Notes: generated from the sequence alone by a model not told the origin. A DNA stretch of 64,000 nucleotides from Chryseobacterium mucoviscidosis (GCF_002177115.1 NZ_MVAG01000122.1:186001-250000), one strand, 5' to 3'. Shown: positions 18,409 to 27,102, numbered from the stretch's first letter. Numbers and translations are program-made.

Positions 18409-18416
18409 CAAATATA
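18409..18416 (-). promoter_or_regulatory. -7 box TATATTTG for aminotransferase gene
   Basis: The minus strand reads TATATTTG, 17 bases upstream of the ATG at 18391. Confidence 0.4.
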
Positions 18417-18479
18417 AGAAAAATAGCAATCCGTAAAAGATTAAATATTTTTTGTTATTTTTAGGCAAATTATTCCATA

Positions 18480-19526
18480 ATGAGAAAATTATTCATTCCA
18501 CTATTTTCACTTGCTGTACTGGTAAGCTGCGGAACGGCAAAAAATGCAGCCGATGCAGGAGCAGTCCAGACTTCATCTTCATCCAAAGGTGATAAAGCTT
18601 TTCTATCTGCCTATAAAGAAATTAAAGCAGAAGATCTAAAGAAAAACTTATACGTTATTGCTTCCGATGAAATGGAGGGAAGAGATACGGGAAGTCCGGG
18701 ACAGAAAAGAGCAGGAGAATACATGGTGAATTACTATAAAGGCTTGGGAATTTCTTATCCCAAAGCTTTAGGATCTTACTATCAAAAGGTTCCGGCAGAT
18801 TTTATGAAGAAAAGAGGTGGCGGAAATCTTCCTGATTCCGAAAATATTTTAGCCTTTATCGAAGGATCTGAAAAACCAGAAGAAATTGTGGTGATCTCCG
18901 GTCATTACGATCACGTGGGAACAAGAAACGGAGTGGTTTACAACGGAGCAGACGACGACGGAAGCGGAACGGTTGCGGTAATGGAGATTGCAAAAGCTTT
19001 TCAGGCAGCTAAAAAAGCAGGAAACGGTCCGAAAAGATCCATTTTATTTCTTCACGTAACGGGAGAGGAGCATGGTTTATTTGGTTCTGAATTTTACACG
19101 GATAATCCGGTTTTTCCTTTAGCAAATACCGTGGTTGATTTGAATATCGATATGATCGGTCGTGATGATCCTGAAAACAGAGGAAAACAGTATGTTTACG
19201 TTATTGGTTCTGAAATGTTAAGTTCTCAGTTAAAGGTTATCAACGAAGCTGCGAATAAAAAGACCAATAATCTTGAGTTAAATTATAAATATGACGATCC
19301 GAATGATACGGAAAGACTGTATTACAGGTCAGATCACTATAATTTTGCTAAAAATAATGTTCCGGTAGCATTTTTCTTTGACGGAATCCACGAAGATTAC
19401 CACAAACCAACGGATGATGTAGAGAAAATAGATTATAATCTGCTGGCAAAAAGAACTCAGTTAGTTTTCACAACCGCTTGGGAAATCGCCAACAGACCAG
19501 ACAGAATCGTTGTTGATAAGAAATAA
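18480..19526 (+). CDS. M28-family zinc aminopeptidase-like lipoprotein
   Basis: A 348-residue exported peptidase. A lipoprotein signal ends at LAVLVSCG. The zinc-ligand pattern is complete: GHYDHVG, GADDDGSG, TGEEHGL, NIDMIGRDD and IHEDYHKPTDD. Family members remove N-terminal residues or hydrolyse dipeptides in the periplasm or at the cell surface. It is monocistronic and followed by a terminator. Confidence 0.93.
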   Translation: MRKLFIPLFSLAVLVSCGTAKNAADAGAVQTSSSSKGDKAFLSAYKEIKAEDLKKNLYVIASDEMEGRDTGSPGQKRAGEYMVNYYKGLGISYPKALGSYYQKVPADFMKKRGGGNLPDSENILAFIEGSEKPEEIVVISGHYDHVGTRNGVVYNGADDDGSGTVAVMEIAKAFQAAKKAGNGPKRSILFLHVTGEEHGLFGSEFYTDNPVFPLANTVVDLNIDMIGRDDPENRGKQYVYVIGSEMLSSQLKVINEAANKKTNNLELNYKYDDPNDTERLYYRSDHYNFAKNNVPVAFFFDGIHEDYHKPTDDVEKIDYNLLAKRTQLVFTTAWEIANRPDRIVVDKK

Positions 19527-19546
19527 TTGAATCAAGAAATACAGAA

Positions 19547-19585
19547 CAAAAGGCAAATTAGCAGATCAGCAGTTTGCCTTTTTAT
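19547..19585 (+). terminator. Terminator after M28 peptidase gene
   Basis: AAAGGCAAA pairs with TTTGCCTTT around a loop containing GCAGATCAGC, followed by T-rich sequence. Confidence 0.7.
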
Positions 19586-19601
19586 TTAAATTAAAATTTA
19601 C

Positions 19602-20039
19602 ATGAAAATCCGTGAAGCTGAGCTGAAAGATATTCCACAGATTCAAATCGTAAGAAATTCAGTTAAAGAAAACATGTTATCTGATCCCAATCTTGTGACA
19701 GATCAGGATTGTGAGGATTTTCTCTTTAACAGGGGGAAAGGCTGGGTTTGTGAAGATAATGACAGAATTTTGGGATTTGGCATTGTAGATATGAAAGAAA
19801 AGAGCATTTGGGCGCTTTTTGTTCATCCTGAATTTGAAAACAGAGGAATCGGAAGAAAACTTCACGATACAATGCTGAACTGGTATTTTAATCAGACGAA
19901 TGAGAAAATCTGGCTGAGCACTTCTCCAAGTACAAGAGCGGAGATATTCTACAGAAAATCCGGATGGACAGAAAACGGAGTTCACGGAAAGAATGAAATA
20001 AAATTTGAAATGGGCTATAACGATTGGACAAATAAATAA
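19602..20039 (+). CDS. GNAT-family N-acetyltransferase
   Basis: A 145-residue single GNAT domain. The acetyl-CoA loop is visible as FVHPEFENRGIGRKLH (R/Q-x-x-G-x-G/A type) near residues 72-87, followed by a C-terminal strand with YRKSGWTENG. The acceptor cannot be predicted. The next gene starts one base after the stop, so the two are co-transcribed. Confidence 0.88.
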   Translation: MKIREAELKDIPQIQIVRNSVKENMLSDPNLVTDQDCEDFLFNRGKGWVCEDNDRILGFGIVDMKEKSIWALFVHPEFENRGIGRKLHDTMLNWYFNQTNEKIWLSTSPSTRAEIFYRKSGWTENGVHGKNEIKFEMGYNDWTNK

Positions 20040-20040
20040 T

Positions 20041-20403
20041 ATGAAACAGAACATAAAATCAATGCGTCCTTTTATAGGCTCTGACAACTTTGAAACCAGC
20101 AGAAATTTTTACTGTGATCTCGGTTTTGAAGAAGTGATTCTGAATGCTAAAATGTCTCTGTTTAAATGGAATGAGACTGCTTTTTATCTTCAGGATGCCT
20201 ATGTAAAAGACTGGATTGATAACACCATGCTTTTTGTGGAAGTTGAAAATACAGACGAATTTTATCAGGAACTTATCAGTTTACATCTTACTGAAAAATA
20301 TGAGAAAGTAAGAATTTTGCCTGTGAGAACGATGGATTGGGGAAAAGAATGTTTTGTTTATGATCCTTGCGGAATTCTGTGGCATTTCGGAGAATTTTTT
20401 TAA
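20041..20403 (+). CDS. VOC/glyoxalase-fold protein
   Basis: A 120-residue protein with the bleomycin-resistance/glyoxalase fold: RPFIGSDNFETSRNFYCDLGF at the start and FVYDPCGILWHFGEF at the end. Start at 20041, one base after the GNAT stop. Family members bind metals or small ligands, or act as dioxygenases, lyases or drug-binding proteins; the role here is unknown. Confidence 0.82.
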   Translation: MKQNIKSMRPFIGSDNFETSRNFYCDLGFEEVILNAKMSLFKWNETAFYLQDAYVKDWIDNTMLFVEVENTDEFYQELISLHLTEKYEKVRILPVRTMDWGKECFVYDPCGILWHFGEFF

Positions 20404-20471
20404 TCAATTGTAACTAAGAGAAAAATTACATTACTTTCATTTAAAAGCAATTAATCAACCACAAACGAAGA

Positions 20472-20972
20472 ATGATCTACGCTTTCGATACCTATTATTA
20501 CGACGATTATGCCCATACAGTCTGTTTAGCCTTTCAGGATTGGAATTCTGAACAGGAAACAGAAATTTTCACAGAAAAAACAACGATTACTTCCGATTAC
20601 GAAAGCGGAGCTTTTTACAAAAGAGAATTACCCTGTATTCTCAGTCTTTTAAATAAAATTCAACTTCAGCAAGGCGATGTTATCATTATTGATGGCTATG
20701 TAACTCTGGATGAAGAAGGAAAAATAGGACTTGGAGGGCATCTTTACGAAGCTTTAAACCAAAAATTTCCGGTAGTCGGAATTGCAAAAAACGGTTTTAA
20801 CAGTCCGGATTCCGGAAGAAGAATTATTTATCGCGGAGAAAGTAAAACGCCTTTGTTTCTTACTGCAAAAGGAACTGATGTAGATGAAATCAAACAAAAG
20901 GTAGAACAGATGCACGGAAATTTCAGAATTCCGACCTTGCTTAAAAAATTAGATCAGCTTTCCCGGAGTTAA
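20472..20972 (+). CDS. nfi: Endonuclease V-like deoxyinosine nuclease, short form
   Basis: A 166-residue protein, shorter than typical endonuclease V (about 220). The catalytic acids appear kept: Asp6 (YAFDTYY), Glu52 (YKRELPCIL), Asp74 (IIIDGYVTL) and His90 (GLGGHLYEAL). PVVGIAKN is a further family signature. Endonuclease V cuts DNA or RNA 3' of inosine. It starts 68 bases after the VOC gene. Activity is inferred from motifs only. Confidence 0.82.
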   Translation: MIYAFDTYYYDDYAHTVCLAFQDWNSEQETEIFTEKTTITSDYESGAFYKRELPCILSLLNKIQLQQGDVIIIDGYVTLDEEGKIGLGGHLYEALNQKFPVVGIAKNGFNSPDSGRRIIYRGESKTPLFLTAKGTDVDEIKQKVEQMHGNFRIPTLLKKLDQLSRS

Positions 20973-21154
20973 AATCATTTAATTTCTAACGACTAAATAC
21001 CTTTTAGACTTTTTTGATTGCAAATTTCTTTAAAGTGACAAATGTCATTCAAATATTATTTTTATTAAGTCTAAATAAATATAAATTTGTTTCAATTAAA
21101 AAGTTAAGTACTAAAACACATATCAATCATATCCATATCAATTTTTGTTTTTTC

Positions 21155-21184
21155 AACCGGCAAAATCTATTTGTCGGTTTTTTG
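21155..21184 (+). terminator. Hairpin terminator overlapping hxlR 3' end
   Basis: AACCGGCAAA and TTTGTCGGTT (one G-U) are followed by TTTTTT. It lies 180 bases after the endonuclease V-like gene and overlaps the last codons of the minus-strand hxlR-type gene. Confidence 0.7.
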
Positions 21185-21535
21185 ATAAAGAGACTTTCGG
21201 TACTCAATTCCCCATTTGGCAATCTCATCAATAATCGGCTCAATGGTTTTTCCGTATTCTGTGATTTCATATTCCACAGTTACAGGTTTTGTGTCTAAAA
21301 CAGTACGTTTGATGAGATGATTGATTTCCATATCCTGAAGCTCTTTTGAAAGCATTTTGGCAGCAATTCCGTCAATTTCCCTTAAAAGATCCATAAAACG
21401 CATTTTTTCACTCTGCATTAAAGTTCCCAGAATATGAAACTTCCATTTTCCCGATAAAATTTCCATTGAATCCTTAATAGCGTTCATACGGTTTTTACAG
21501 ATAGGAGTGATATTCAGGTTAGCTTCTTTTTTCAT
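21167..21535 (-). CDS. HxlR-family winged-helix regulator
   Basis: A 122-residue protein with the HxlR fold: SMEILSGKWKFHILGTLM, MRFMDLLREIDGIAAKMLSKEL, then YEITEYGKTIEPII. HxlR proteins often sense electrophiles or redox state through a Cys; here CKN is near residue 12. The ATG at 21535 fits the family; upstream in-frame sequence is non-coding in character. It is divergent from the DsbA-family gene and probably controls it and itself through the palindrome between them. Confidence 0.92.
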   Translation of the reverse strand: MKKEANLNITPICKNRMNAIKDSMEILSGKWKFHILGTLMQSEKMRFMDLLREIDGIAAKMLSKELQDMEINHLIKRTVLDTKPVTVEYEITEYGKTIEPIIDEIAKWGIEYRKSLYQKTDK

Positions 21536-21587
21536 GATTTTAAAATAAATTATATTCCTGTAAAGGTAATAAAAAAACAGTAAGGTA

Positions 21588-21621
21588 GTTTCCTCGAGGA
21601 AACCAGTTTCTAAAAGGAAAT
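21588..21621. promoter_or_regulatory. Palindromic operator candidate between hxlR and dsbA-like genes
   Basis: GTTTCCTCGAGGAAAC (21588-21603) is a perfect 16-bp palindrome. Directly after it, GTTTCTAAAAGGAAAT (21606-21621) is a second, imperfect copy. The first lies about 20 bases upstream of a possible hxlR -7 box (21561-21568, minus strand) and about 46 bases upstream of the dsbA -7 box, fitting control of both promoters. Confidence 0.65.
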
Positions 21622-21649
21622 CAATTACAAAAGTATGATGATTAAATAT

Positions 21650-21657
21650 TAGATTTG
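21650..21657 (+). promoter_or_regulatory. -7 box TAGATTTG for dsbA-like gene
   Basis: A perfect TAnnTTTG, 41 bases upstream of the ATG at 21699 and downstream of the palindromic operator candidate. Confidence 0.45.
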
Positions 21658-21698
21658 TGGTAACATTAAAAAGTGTGAAACCTTTATCATCACAAAAA

Positions 21699-22700
21699 AT
21701 GATAAATAATAAAATACTAACATTTGTGTTCCTCACGGCGGCTTTAAGCAGTTGTAACGGACAAAGTGATAAAAGTAAAAAAATGGAAAACAGATCTGCA
21801 AATCCGCTATTATGCGATCCGGCAACAGGAGTTTGTGAAGTTCCCGGAGAGAAATTTGATGTTGGGAATATTGATGTAAAAACTGACGAAAAATCTGTAA
21901 AAGTTATTTATTTTACAGACCCTATCTGTTCTTCTTGCTGGGGAATTGAACCTCAACTCAGAAAACTAAAACTGGAATACGGAGATAATGTAGATATAGA
22001 ATACAGAATGGGAGGTCTTCTTCCGGACTGGAGCTATAACAGCGGAGGAATAAGCAAACCTTCGGACGTAGCACATCATTGGGATGAAGTAAGCTTGTAC
22101 TACGATATGCCGATTGACGGAGATATCTGGTTACAGGATCCGCTGGATTCTTCTTATCCGCCTTCTATTGCCTTTAAAGCAGCACAGATGCAGGACAGAG
22201 AAAAAGCGCTGGATTTCATGAGAGAACTTCGTGAAATGGTGTTTTTGAAGAAGAAGAATATCGCAAAATGGGAACATATTGCAACAGCAGCCCAAAAAGT
22301 AGGATTAAATACAGATCAGTTGAAAAAAGACTTTGAAGGAAGAGGAAAAGATCTTTTCCAGGAAGATCTGAAACTGGCAAGAGAAATGGGAGTTCGTGGA
22401 TTTCCTACGATGTTTTTTACCAATGATGCCGGAAAAAGAGAGATTGTTTACGGCTCAAAACCGTATGCATTCTACGAAACTGCTGTTCTGAGAGTAAATT
22501 CTGACACCAAGAAATCTGAATATTCCAAAAACTGGGAAAGTCTTTTTGCAAAGTATAATTCGCTTACCGCAAAAGAGTTTTCAGAATTATCGGGAACCCC
22601 GAGAAAAGAAAGCGAAAGATTATTAAATGAGCTTTCCGACAAAGGAACGCTTGAAAAGCTTACCACCAAAAACGGTTCGATCTGGACCCTGAAATCGTAA
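21699..22700 (+). CDS. DsbA-family thioredoxin-fold lipoprotein (FrnE/SpxH-like)
   Basis: A 333-residue protein. The lipoprotein signal ends at AALSSCNG, supporting the ATG at 21699. The active site is CSSCW (DPICSSCWGIEP), and the cis-Pro region is RGFPTMFF. An alpha-helical insert as in FrnE/YjbH-type DsbA proteins lies between. The final 60 residues look like a small winged-helix segment (FSELSGTPRKESERLLNEL). It probably performs envelope disulfide chemistry or stress defence, with the HxlR-type regulator as controller. Anchoring in the envelope is inferred from the lipobox. Confidence 0.87.
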   Translation: MINNKILTFVFLTAALSSCNGQSDKSKKMENRSANPLLCDPATGVCEVPGEKFDVGNIDVKTDEKSVKVIYFTDPICSSCWGIEPQLRKLKLEYGDNVDIEYRMGGLLPDWSYNSGGISKPSDVAHHWDEVSLYYDMPIDGDIWLQDPLDSSYPPSIAFKAAQMQDREKALDFMRELREMVFLKKKNIAKWEHIATAAQKVGLNTDQLKKDFEGRGKDLFQEDLKLAREMGVRGFPTMFFTNDAGKREIVYGSKPYAFYETAVLRVNSDTKKSEYSKNWESLFAKYNSLTAKEFSELSGTPRKESERLLNELSDKGTLEKLTTKNGSIWTLKS

Positions 22701-22735
22701 TTAATTTCATTAATATTTAGCAAGTTTTTTTTAAC

Positions 22736-22767
22736 AACCGGAAATTCAATGAATTTCCGGTTTTTTA
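22736..22767 (+). terminator. Terminator after dsbA-like gene
   Basis: ACCGGAAATTC pairs with GAATTTCCGGT around loop AAT, followed by TTTTT. Confidence 0.9.
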
Positions 22768-22868
22768 TTTTTATGGTGTTTATGAAGACCAGATTACAAA
22801 TAAAAGAATCTGCTCTTTAGGAGCAGATCCACTAGATAAATACATCTCATTTTTTTAATTAGACAACA

Positions 22869-22900
22869 ATAAAAAAGCACAGCCGACAATGCTGTGCTTA
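22869..22900 (-). terminator. Terminator of minus-strand hydrolase gene
   Basis: AAGCACAGC pairs with GCTGTGCTT; on the minus strand the stem is followed by a run of T. It lies about 165 bases past the stop at 23065. Confidence 0.75.
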
Positions 22901-23064
22901 AATTTTTATAAATTTAATTGCGATTTCAGAGTTGAAAAAAGCAAAATATGTTTCCACTTCAGTTGTATTTCATAGTAAATGTAGGAATAAATTTTATGCC
23001 AAACAATAGACTTAATGTTAAAATTTACAACTGTGTGTTATCTTTGTGTTAATAAATCTCAAGG

Positions 23065-23835
23065 TTATTTTTCACGCAAAAATTGTTCGATAAAAAGATT
23101 TAAAGATGCTTTTTCCTGATCATTTGCTTTATCATCCATTTTTCCATGATTAATACTTGTTGGCTGAACAGTGATATGGAATTTTTTTTGCTCTTCCATT
23201 GTCGGCAAAACTCCTTCATCGGCGGGATAGTCATTTGAGCGTAAAGTATAGATTTTTGGAATTGAAGTTTTTTGCAGATACATTCTGCGATTATCCATTG
23301 TGATGATTTTATATACAAAATTAGGATACTTATTGGCGAAAAGAGCCGTCATATCTCCGCCGTTTGAATGTCCGATTAAAGTAAGATGTTTATAATCAAG
23401 CTCAGTTTTCGTTTTTTTTAATTCATTCAAAACAAATAAAATATTTTCTGTACCACGTTTCCAGAAAGGCATTCTTACGATTTGAGGTTTTCCTTCTGAA
23501 GGAATGAGCTGATCTGTAGGAAGTTCATGCTGAATACTCACCACAAAATAACCTTTAGAAGCCATATTTTTCGTTAAGTAAGAATATTTTAAATAGTCTC
23601 CGCCTGTATTGGCACCATATCCATGACTGAAAATGACAATCTGTTGTTTTGAAATTTTTTCTGATGTTTGGGGACTGAAATAAGCGACCGGAATTTTCCG
23701 GTTTCTTGATTTATCAAACATAGTCAGAGTATCTAATTTTACAGGATAAATGCTGTTCGGATTTGTATTTTTTTTCGTTGAACAGCTCAGCATTATCAAA
23801 GCAGTTAAAAATAAAAAAAAGGAATTATATTTCAT
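23065..23835 (-). CDS. Alpha/beta-hydrolase lipoprotein
   Basis: A 256-residue exported hydrolase. The lipoprotein signal ends at LIMLSCST. The nucleophile elbow is GHSNGG near residue 156, HGYGANTGG supplies the oxyanion region, and a His near the C-terminus (SINHGKMDD) completes a likely triad. It resembles chlorophyllase/PAF-acetylhydrolase-like esterases. The substrate is unknown. Monocistronic. Confidence 0.82.
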   Translation of the reverse strand: MKYNSFFLFLTALIMLSCSTKKNTNPNSIYPVKLDTLTMFDKSRNRKIPVAYFSPQTSEKISKQQIVIFSHGYGANTGGDYLKYSYLTKNMASKGYFVVSIQHELPTDQLIPSEGKPQIVRMPFWKRGTENILFVLNELKKTKTELDYKHLTLIGHSNGGDMTALFANKYPNFVYKIITMDNRRMYLQKTSIPKIYTLRSNDYPADEGVLPTMEEQKKFHITVQPTSINHGKMDDKANDQEKASLNLFIEQFLREK

Positions 23836-23959
23836 GGTAAAGTTATATGTGTGAAGTTGTTTTAAAGTAAGAATTTTTGCTCCTTTAAAAGCAGAATCTT
23901 TGCAGAAACAAGAAATCCGTAGAAGTTATATCTATATTACGATAAATAAGCTAAAGATA

Positions 23960-24026
23960 GCGTTCCTACGGAACGCCAAACGTCATCATTATATGTTGTT
24001 TACACAGATAAAACTCCATAGAGCTT
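23960..24026. repeat. REP-like hairpin pair
   Basis: GCGTTCCTACGGAACGC (23960-23976) is a perfect 7-bp stem with loop TAC. A second weaker hairpin, AACTCCATAGAGCTT, follows at 24012-24026. The core CCTACGG matches the hairpins that flank the transposase near 37.2-37.8 kb. Confidence 0.6.
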
Positions 24027-24056
24027 TCTGATATTTTATTTTAAATAATTAAAGTT

Positions 24057-24257
24057 GTTTAAACTAATTTCAGAATTAACCACAAAAGGCACAAAAGACA
24101 ATGTTAAAGCGAATTTCAATACTATTCAAAGCGCTCAAAAGAATAAAAATCAAAGATTTTTAAAAACTATTGTGAACTTTTTCATTGATAATGATCAACT
24201 TTAAATAAAAGTTTAGTCATCTTTTGTGATTTTTGTGGTTAAATAAAAAGTTTAAAC
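24057..24257. repeat. About 200-bp inverted-repeat element, copy 1
   Basis: The ends are GTTTAAACT and AGTTTAAAC. Inside, TTAACCACAAAAGGCACAAAAG is mirrored by CTTTTGTGATTTTTGTGGTTAA. A central AATCAAAGATTTTT segment is shared with the copies at 54672-54825 and 57353-57547. No coding capacity. Confidence 0.6.
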
Positions 24258-24276
24258 AGACTCAATTTTAATATAT

Positions 24277-24307
24277 AAAACAGAGAGCAATTGTACTCTC
24301 TGTTTTT
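24277..24307 (-). terminator. Terminator of uvrA
   Basis: AAACAGAGAG pairs with CTCTCTGTTT around CAATTGTA; on the minus strand a run of T follows. It sits directly after the uvrA stop. Confidence 0.85.
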
Positions 24308-24309
24308 AT

Positions 24310-27102
24310 TTAGTTCTCCAGCTTTTCTTTAATATATCGTGCTGTATGAGATTTCTTATTTTTTGTCAGTTCTTCGGGAGTTCCGGTGAAGACAACCTCA
24401 CCGCCGTGTTTTCCGGCTTCAGGACCGATGTCGATGATGTAATCTGCAGATTTAATGATATCGGGTTGATGTTCAATCACGATTACAGAATGCCCCAGAT
24501 CAATCAAAGCCTGTAAAGACTTTAGCAATTTCTGAATATCATGGAAATGAAGTCCCGTTGAAGGTTCATCAAAAATAAATAAAGTCTTATCTGTTGTGAC
24601 CCCTTTTACAAGGAAGGATGCCAGTTTTACACGCTGTGCTTCACCACCGGAAAGGGTAGAAGAGCTCTGTCCTAACTGCAAATATCCTAAACCTACATCC
24701 TGTAAAGGTTTTAATTTGGTTGCGATCTTTTCTTCCTTATTATCTTTGAAAAATTCCAAAGCTTCATCCACGGTCATGTGAAGAATATCTGAAATGTTTT
24801 TTTCGTCGTACTTTACTTCCAGAATTTCGCTTTTGAAGCGGGTTCCTTTACAAACTTCACATTCAAGCTCAATATCTGCCATAAACTGCATGGAAACGTT
24901 GATTATACCTTCTCCTTTACATTCATCACATCTTCCGCCATCTACGTTGAAGGAAAAATGTTTCGGTTTATAGCCCATCATTTTTGCCACTTTCTGCTTG
25001 GCGAAAAGATCTCTGATGTCGTCATAGGCTTTAAGATACGTTACAGGGTTGGATCTTGAAGACTTTCCGATAGGATTCTGGTCGATCAGTTCAATATGCT
25101 GGATCAGTTTTTTCGGAAAATCCACAGCATCATAATCTCCTTTTTTACCGCCCATTCCAAGCTGAATCTGGATATCATTGGTAAGAATTTCCTTCATTAA
25201 AGTTGATTTTCCGCTTCCGGAAACCCCCGAAATTACAACAAGATTTTCCAGAGGAACATTAACATCAATATTCTTAAGATTATTTTGTCTTGCTCCTTTT
25301 ATGTGAATCCATTCTTTACCTTTTCTCCGCTTTTTGGGAACTTCAATTTCCAGTCTTCCGGTAAGATATTTTGAAGTTAATGTATCTGCATCTTTCAGCT
25401 CTTTGTAATCTCCTGCGAAAACCAATTCTCCACCAAGATAACCAGCTTCCGGACCGATATCAATAATATAATCGGCGGCTTTCATTACATCTTCATCATG
25501 TTCCACAACGATTACCGTATTGCCAAGGTCACGAAGATTTTTTAAAACTTCAATTAAATTTTCCGTATCTCTTGAGTGAAGTCCGATGGAAGGTTCATCC
25601 AGAATATAAATAGAACCCACCAAAGAACTTCCCAGACTTGTTGCTAGATTTATTCTCTGACTTTCTCCGCCAGAAAGCGTGTTGGATGTTCTGTTTAAGG
25701 TTAAATAGCCTAAACCAACTTTTAACAAGAACTCCAGTCGGGTGGTGATTTCATATAAAAGTCTTTTGGCAACTTCCTGATCGTGTTCGGATAATTTTAA
25801 GCTTTTAATTAAAGGAAAAAGCTCATCCAGAGGAAGCTCGATCATCGATTGGATATTGTGTCCGTCGATTTTTACCCAGCTCGTCTCTTCACGAAGTCGC
25901 AAACCTTCGCAAGTAGGGCAAAGAGTCTTTCCTCGATAACGTGAAAGCATAACACGGTACTGAATTTTATAGAGGTTTTCCTCAAGCATTTTGAAGAAAT
26001 TGTCAATCGATGGGAACGTGCTTTTTCCGTCTCCTTTCCAAAGATATTTTTTCTGTTCTTTGGTTAACTGATGATAAGGCTTATGAATCGGGAAGTCTTT
26101 TGCTTTTTTAATGAAATCTTTTTTCCATTCGCTCATGCTTTCTCCTTTCCATGAAGCAACCGCATCTTCGAAAACGGACAATGTTTTGTTGGGAATTACA
26201 AGATCTTCATCAATTCCGATCACTTTTCCGTATCCTTCACAAGTAGGACACGCTCCGTAAGGATTATTAAAGCTGAAAAAATGAACATTCGGTTCTAAAA
26301 ACTCGATTCCGTCCAGTTCAAATTTGTTTGAAAACTCTTTTACTTTTCCGGTATCAACATTTTTTAATAAACAATATCCGCGACCTTCATAGAAAGCCAT
26401 CTGGATAGAATCGGCAAGACGCTGAAGAAAACTTTCATCTTCCTCGTAAGTAAAACGGTCGATAACCAGATTGATTTCCATTCCTTTTTCGGGAGTAAAA
26501 CCAAAACTTTCGAGATCTTCAATTCCTGCAACGTTTCCATTAATTTCGAGCCTTGTAAAACCTGCCAATTTCAGAACATTTAAATTTTCTCCAAAATTTG
26601 CAGCATCGTAATCATAAGGAGCTGTTAATAAAAAGGAAGTTTCTTTTTTTGAAGATTTAATAAAATCTACGACATCGGAAACCGAATCTTTTTTTACCTC
26701 TTCGCCTGAAACCGGAGAAAATGTTTTTCCGGTTCTTGCGAAAAGAAGCTTCATGTAATCGTAGATCTCCGTAGAAGTTCCTACCGTAGATCTGGGATTT
26801 GAAGAAATTACTTTCTGCTGAATGGCAATAGAAGGTGCCAAACCTTTGATATCGTCAACTTTAGGTTTTTCTAATTTTCCTAAAAACTGACGTGCGTAAG
26901 AGCTTAAACTCTCTACATATCTTCGCTGTCCTTCCGCGTAAATGGTATCAAACGCTAATGAAGATTTTCCGCTTCCGGAAACTCCTGTAATAACAATGAG
27001 TTTGTTTTTCGGGATAAGAACATCTATGTGTTTCAGATTATTAAGATGTGCATTCTTAACGAAAATCTGTTTTTTAATATCTATATCTGTTGTATGAGCC
27101 AT
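24310..27102 (-). CDS. uvrA: UvrABC system protein A (excinuclease ATPase subunit)
   Basis: A 930-residue nucleotide-excision-repair protein that finds damage with UvrB. Two ABC ATPase halves are complete (GVSGSGKSS near the start and GVSGSGKST near 640; LSGGESQR and LSGGEAQR; two LDEPS/DEPSTG Walker B sites). Zinc-finger Cys pairs are visible (CPTCEG, CDECKG, CEVCKG). The ATG at 27102 begins the usual UvrA N-terminus, and a -7 box at 27120-27127 rules out the upstream in-frame extension to 27216. Confidence 0.97.
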   Translation of the reverse strand: MAHTTDIDIKKQIFVKNAHLNNLKHIDVLIPKNKLIVITGVSGSGKSSLAFDTIYAEGQRRYVESLSSYARQFLGKLEKPKVDDIKGLAPSIAIQQKVISSNPRSTVGTSTEIYDYMKLLFARTGKTFSPVSGEEVKKDSVSDVVDFIKSSKKETSFLLTAPYDYDAANFGENLNVLKLAGFTRLEINGNVAGIEDLESFGFTPEKGMEINLVIDRFTYEEDESFLQRLADSIQMAFYEGRGYCLLKNVDTGKVKEFSNKFELDGIEFLEPNVHFFSFNNPYGACPTCEGYGKVIGIDEDLVIPNKTLSVFEDAVASWKGESMSEWKKDFIKKAKDFPIHKPYHQLTKEQKKYLWKGDGKSTFPSIDNFFKMLEENLYKIQYRVMLSRYRGKTLCPTCEGLRLREETSWVKIDGHNIQSMIELPLDELFPLIKSLKLSEHDQEVAKRLLYEITTRLEFLLKVGLGYLTLNRTSNTLSGGESQRINLATSLGSSLVGSIYILDEPSIGLHSRDTENLIEVLKNLRDLGNTVIVVEHDEDVMKAADYIIDIGPEAGYLGGELVFAGDYKELKDADTLTSKYLTGRLEIEVPKKRRKGKEWIHIKGARQNNLKNIDVNVPLENLVVISGVSGSGKSTLMKEILTNDIQIQLGMGGKKGDYDAVDFPKKLIQHIELIDQNPIGKSSRSNPVTYLKAYDDIRDLFAKQKVAKMMGYKPKHFSFNVDGGRCDECKGEGIINVSMQFMADIELECEVCKGTRFKSEILEVKYDEKNISDILHMTVDEALEFFKDNKEEKIATKLKPLQDVGLGYLQLGQSSSTLSGGEAQRVKLASFLVKGVTTDKTLFIFDEPSTGLHFHDIQKLLKSLQALIDLGHSVIVIEHQPDIIKSADYIIDIGPEAGKHGGEVVFTGTPEELTKNKKSHTARYIKEKLEN

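Larger units (their letters stand above)
22701..23064. other. Gene-free convergent spacer with three hairpins
   Basis: It holds the dsbA terminator (22736-22767), a small perfect hairpin ATCTGCTC/GAGCAGAT (22808-22828) of REP-like appearance, and a terminator for the minus-strand hydrolase (22869-22900). No gene was seen. Confidence 0.6.
23836..24309. other. Gene-free spacer with REP-like hairpins and a 200-bp repeat element
   Basis: No gene was seen. In order it holds a REP-like pair (23960-24026), the first copy of an inverted-repeat element (24057-24257) and the uvrA terminator (24277-24307). Confidence 0.6.
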
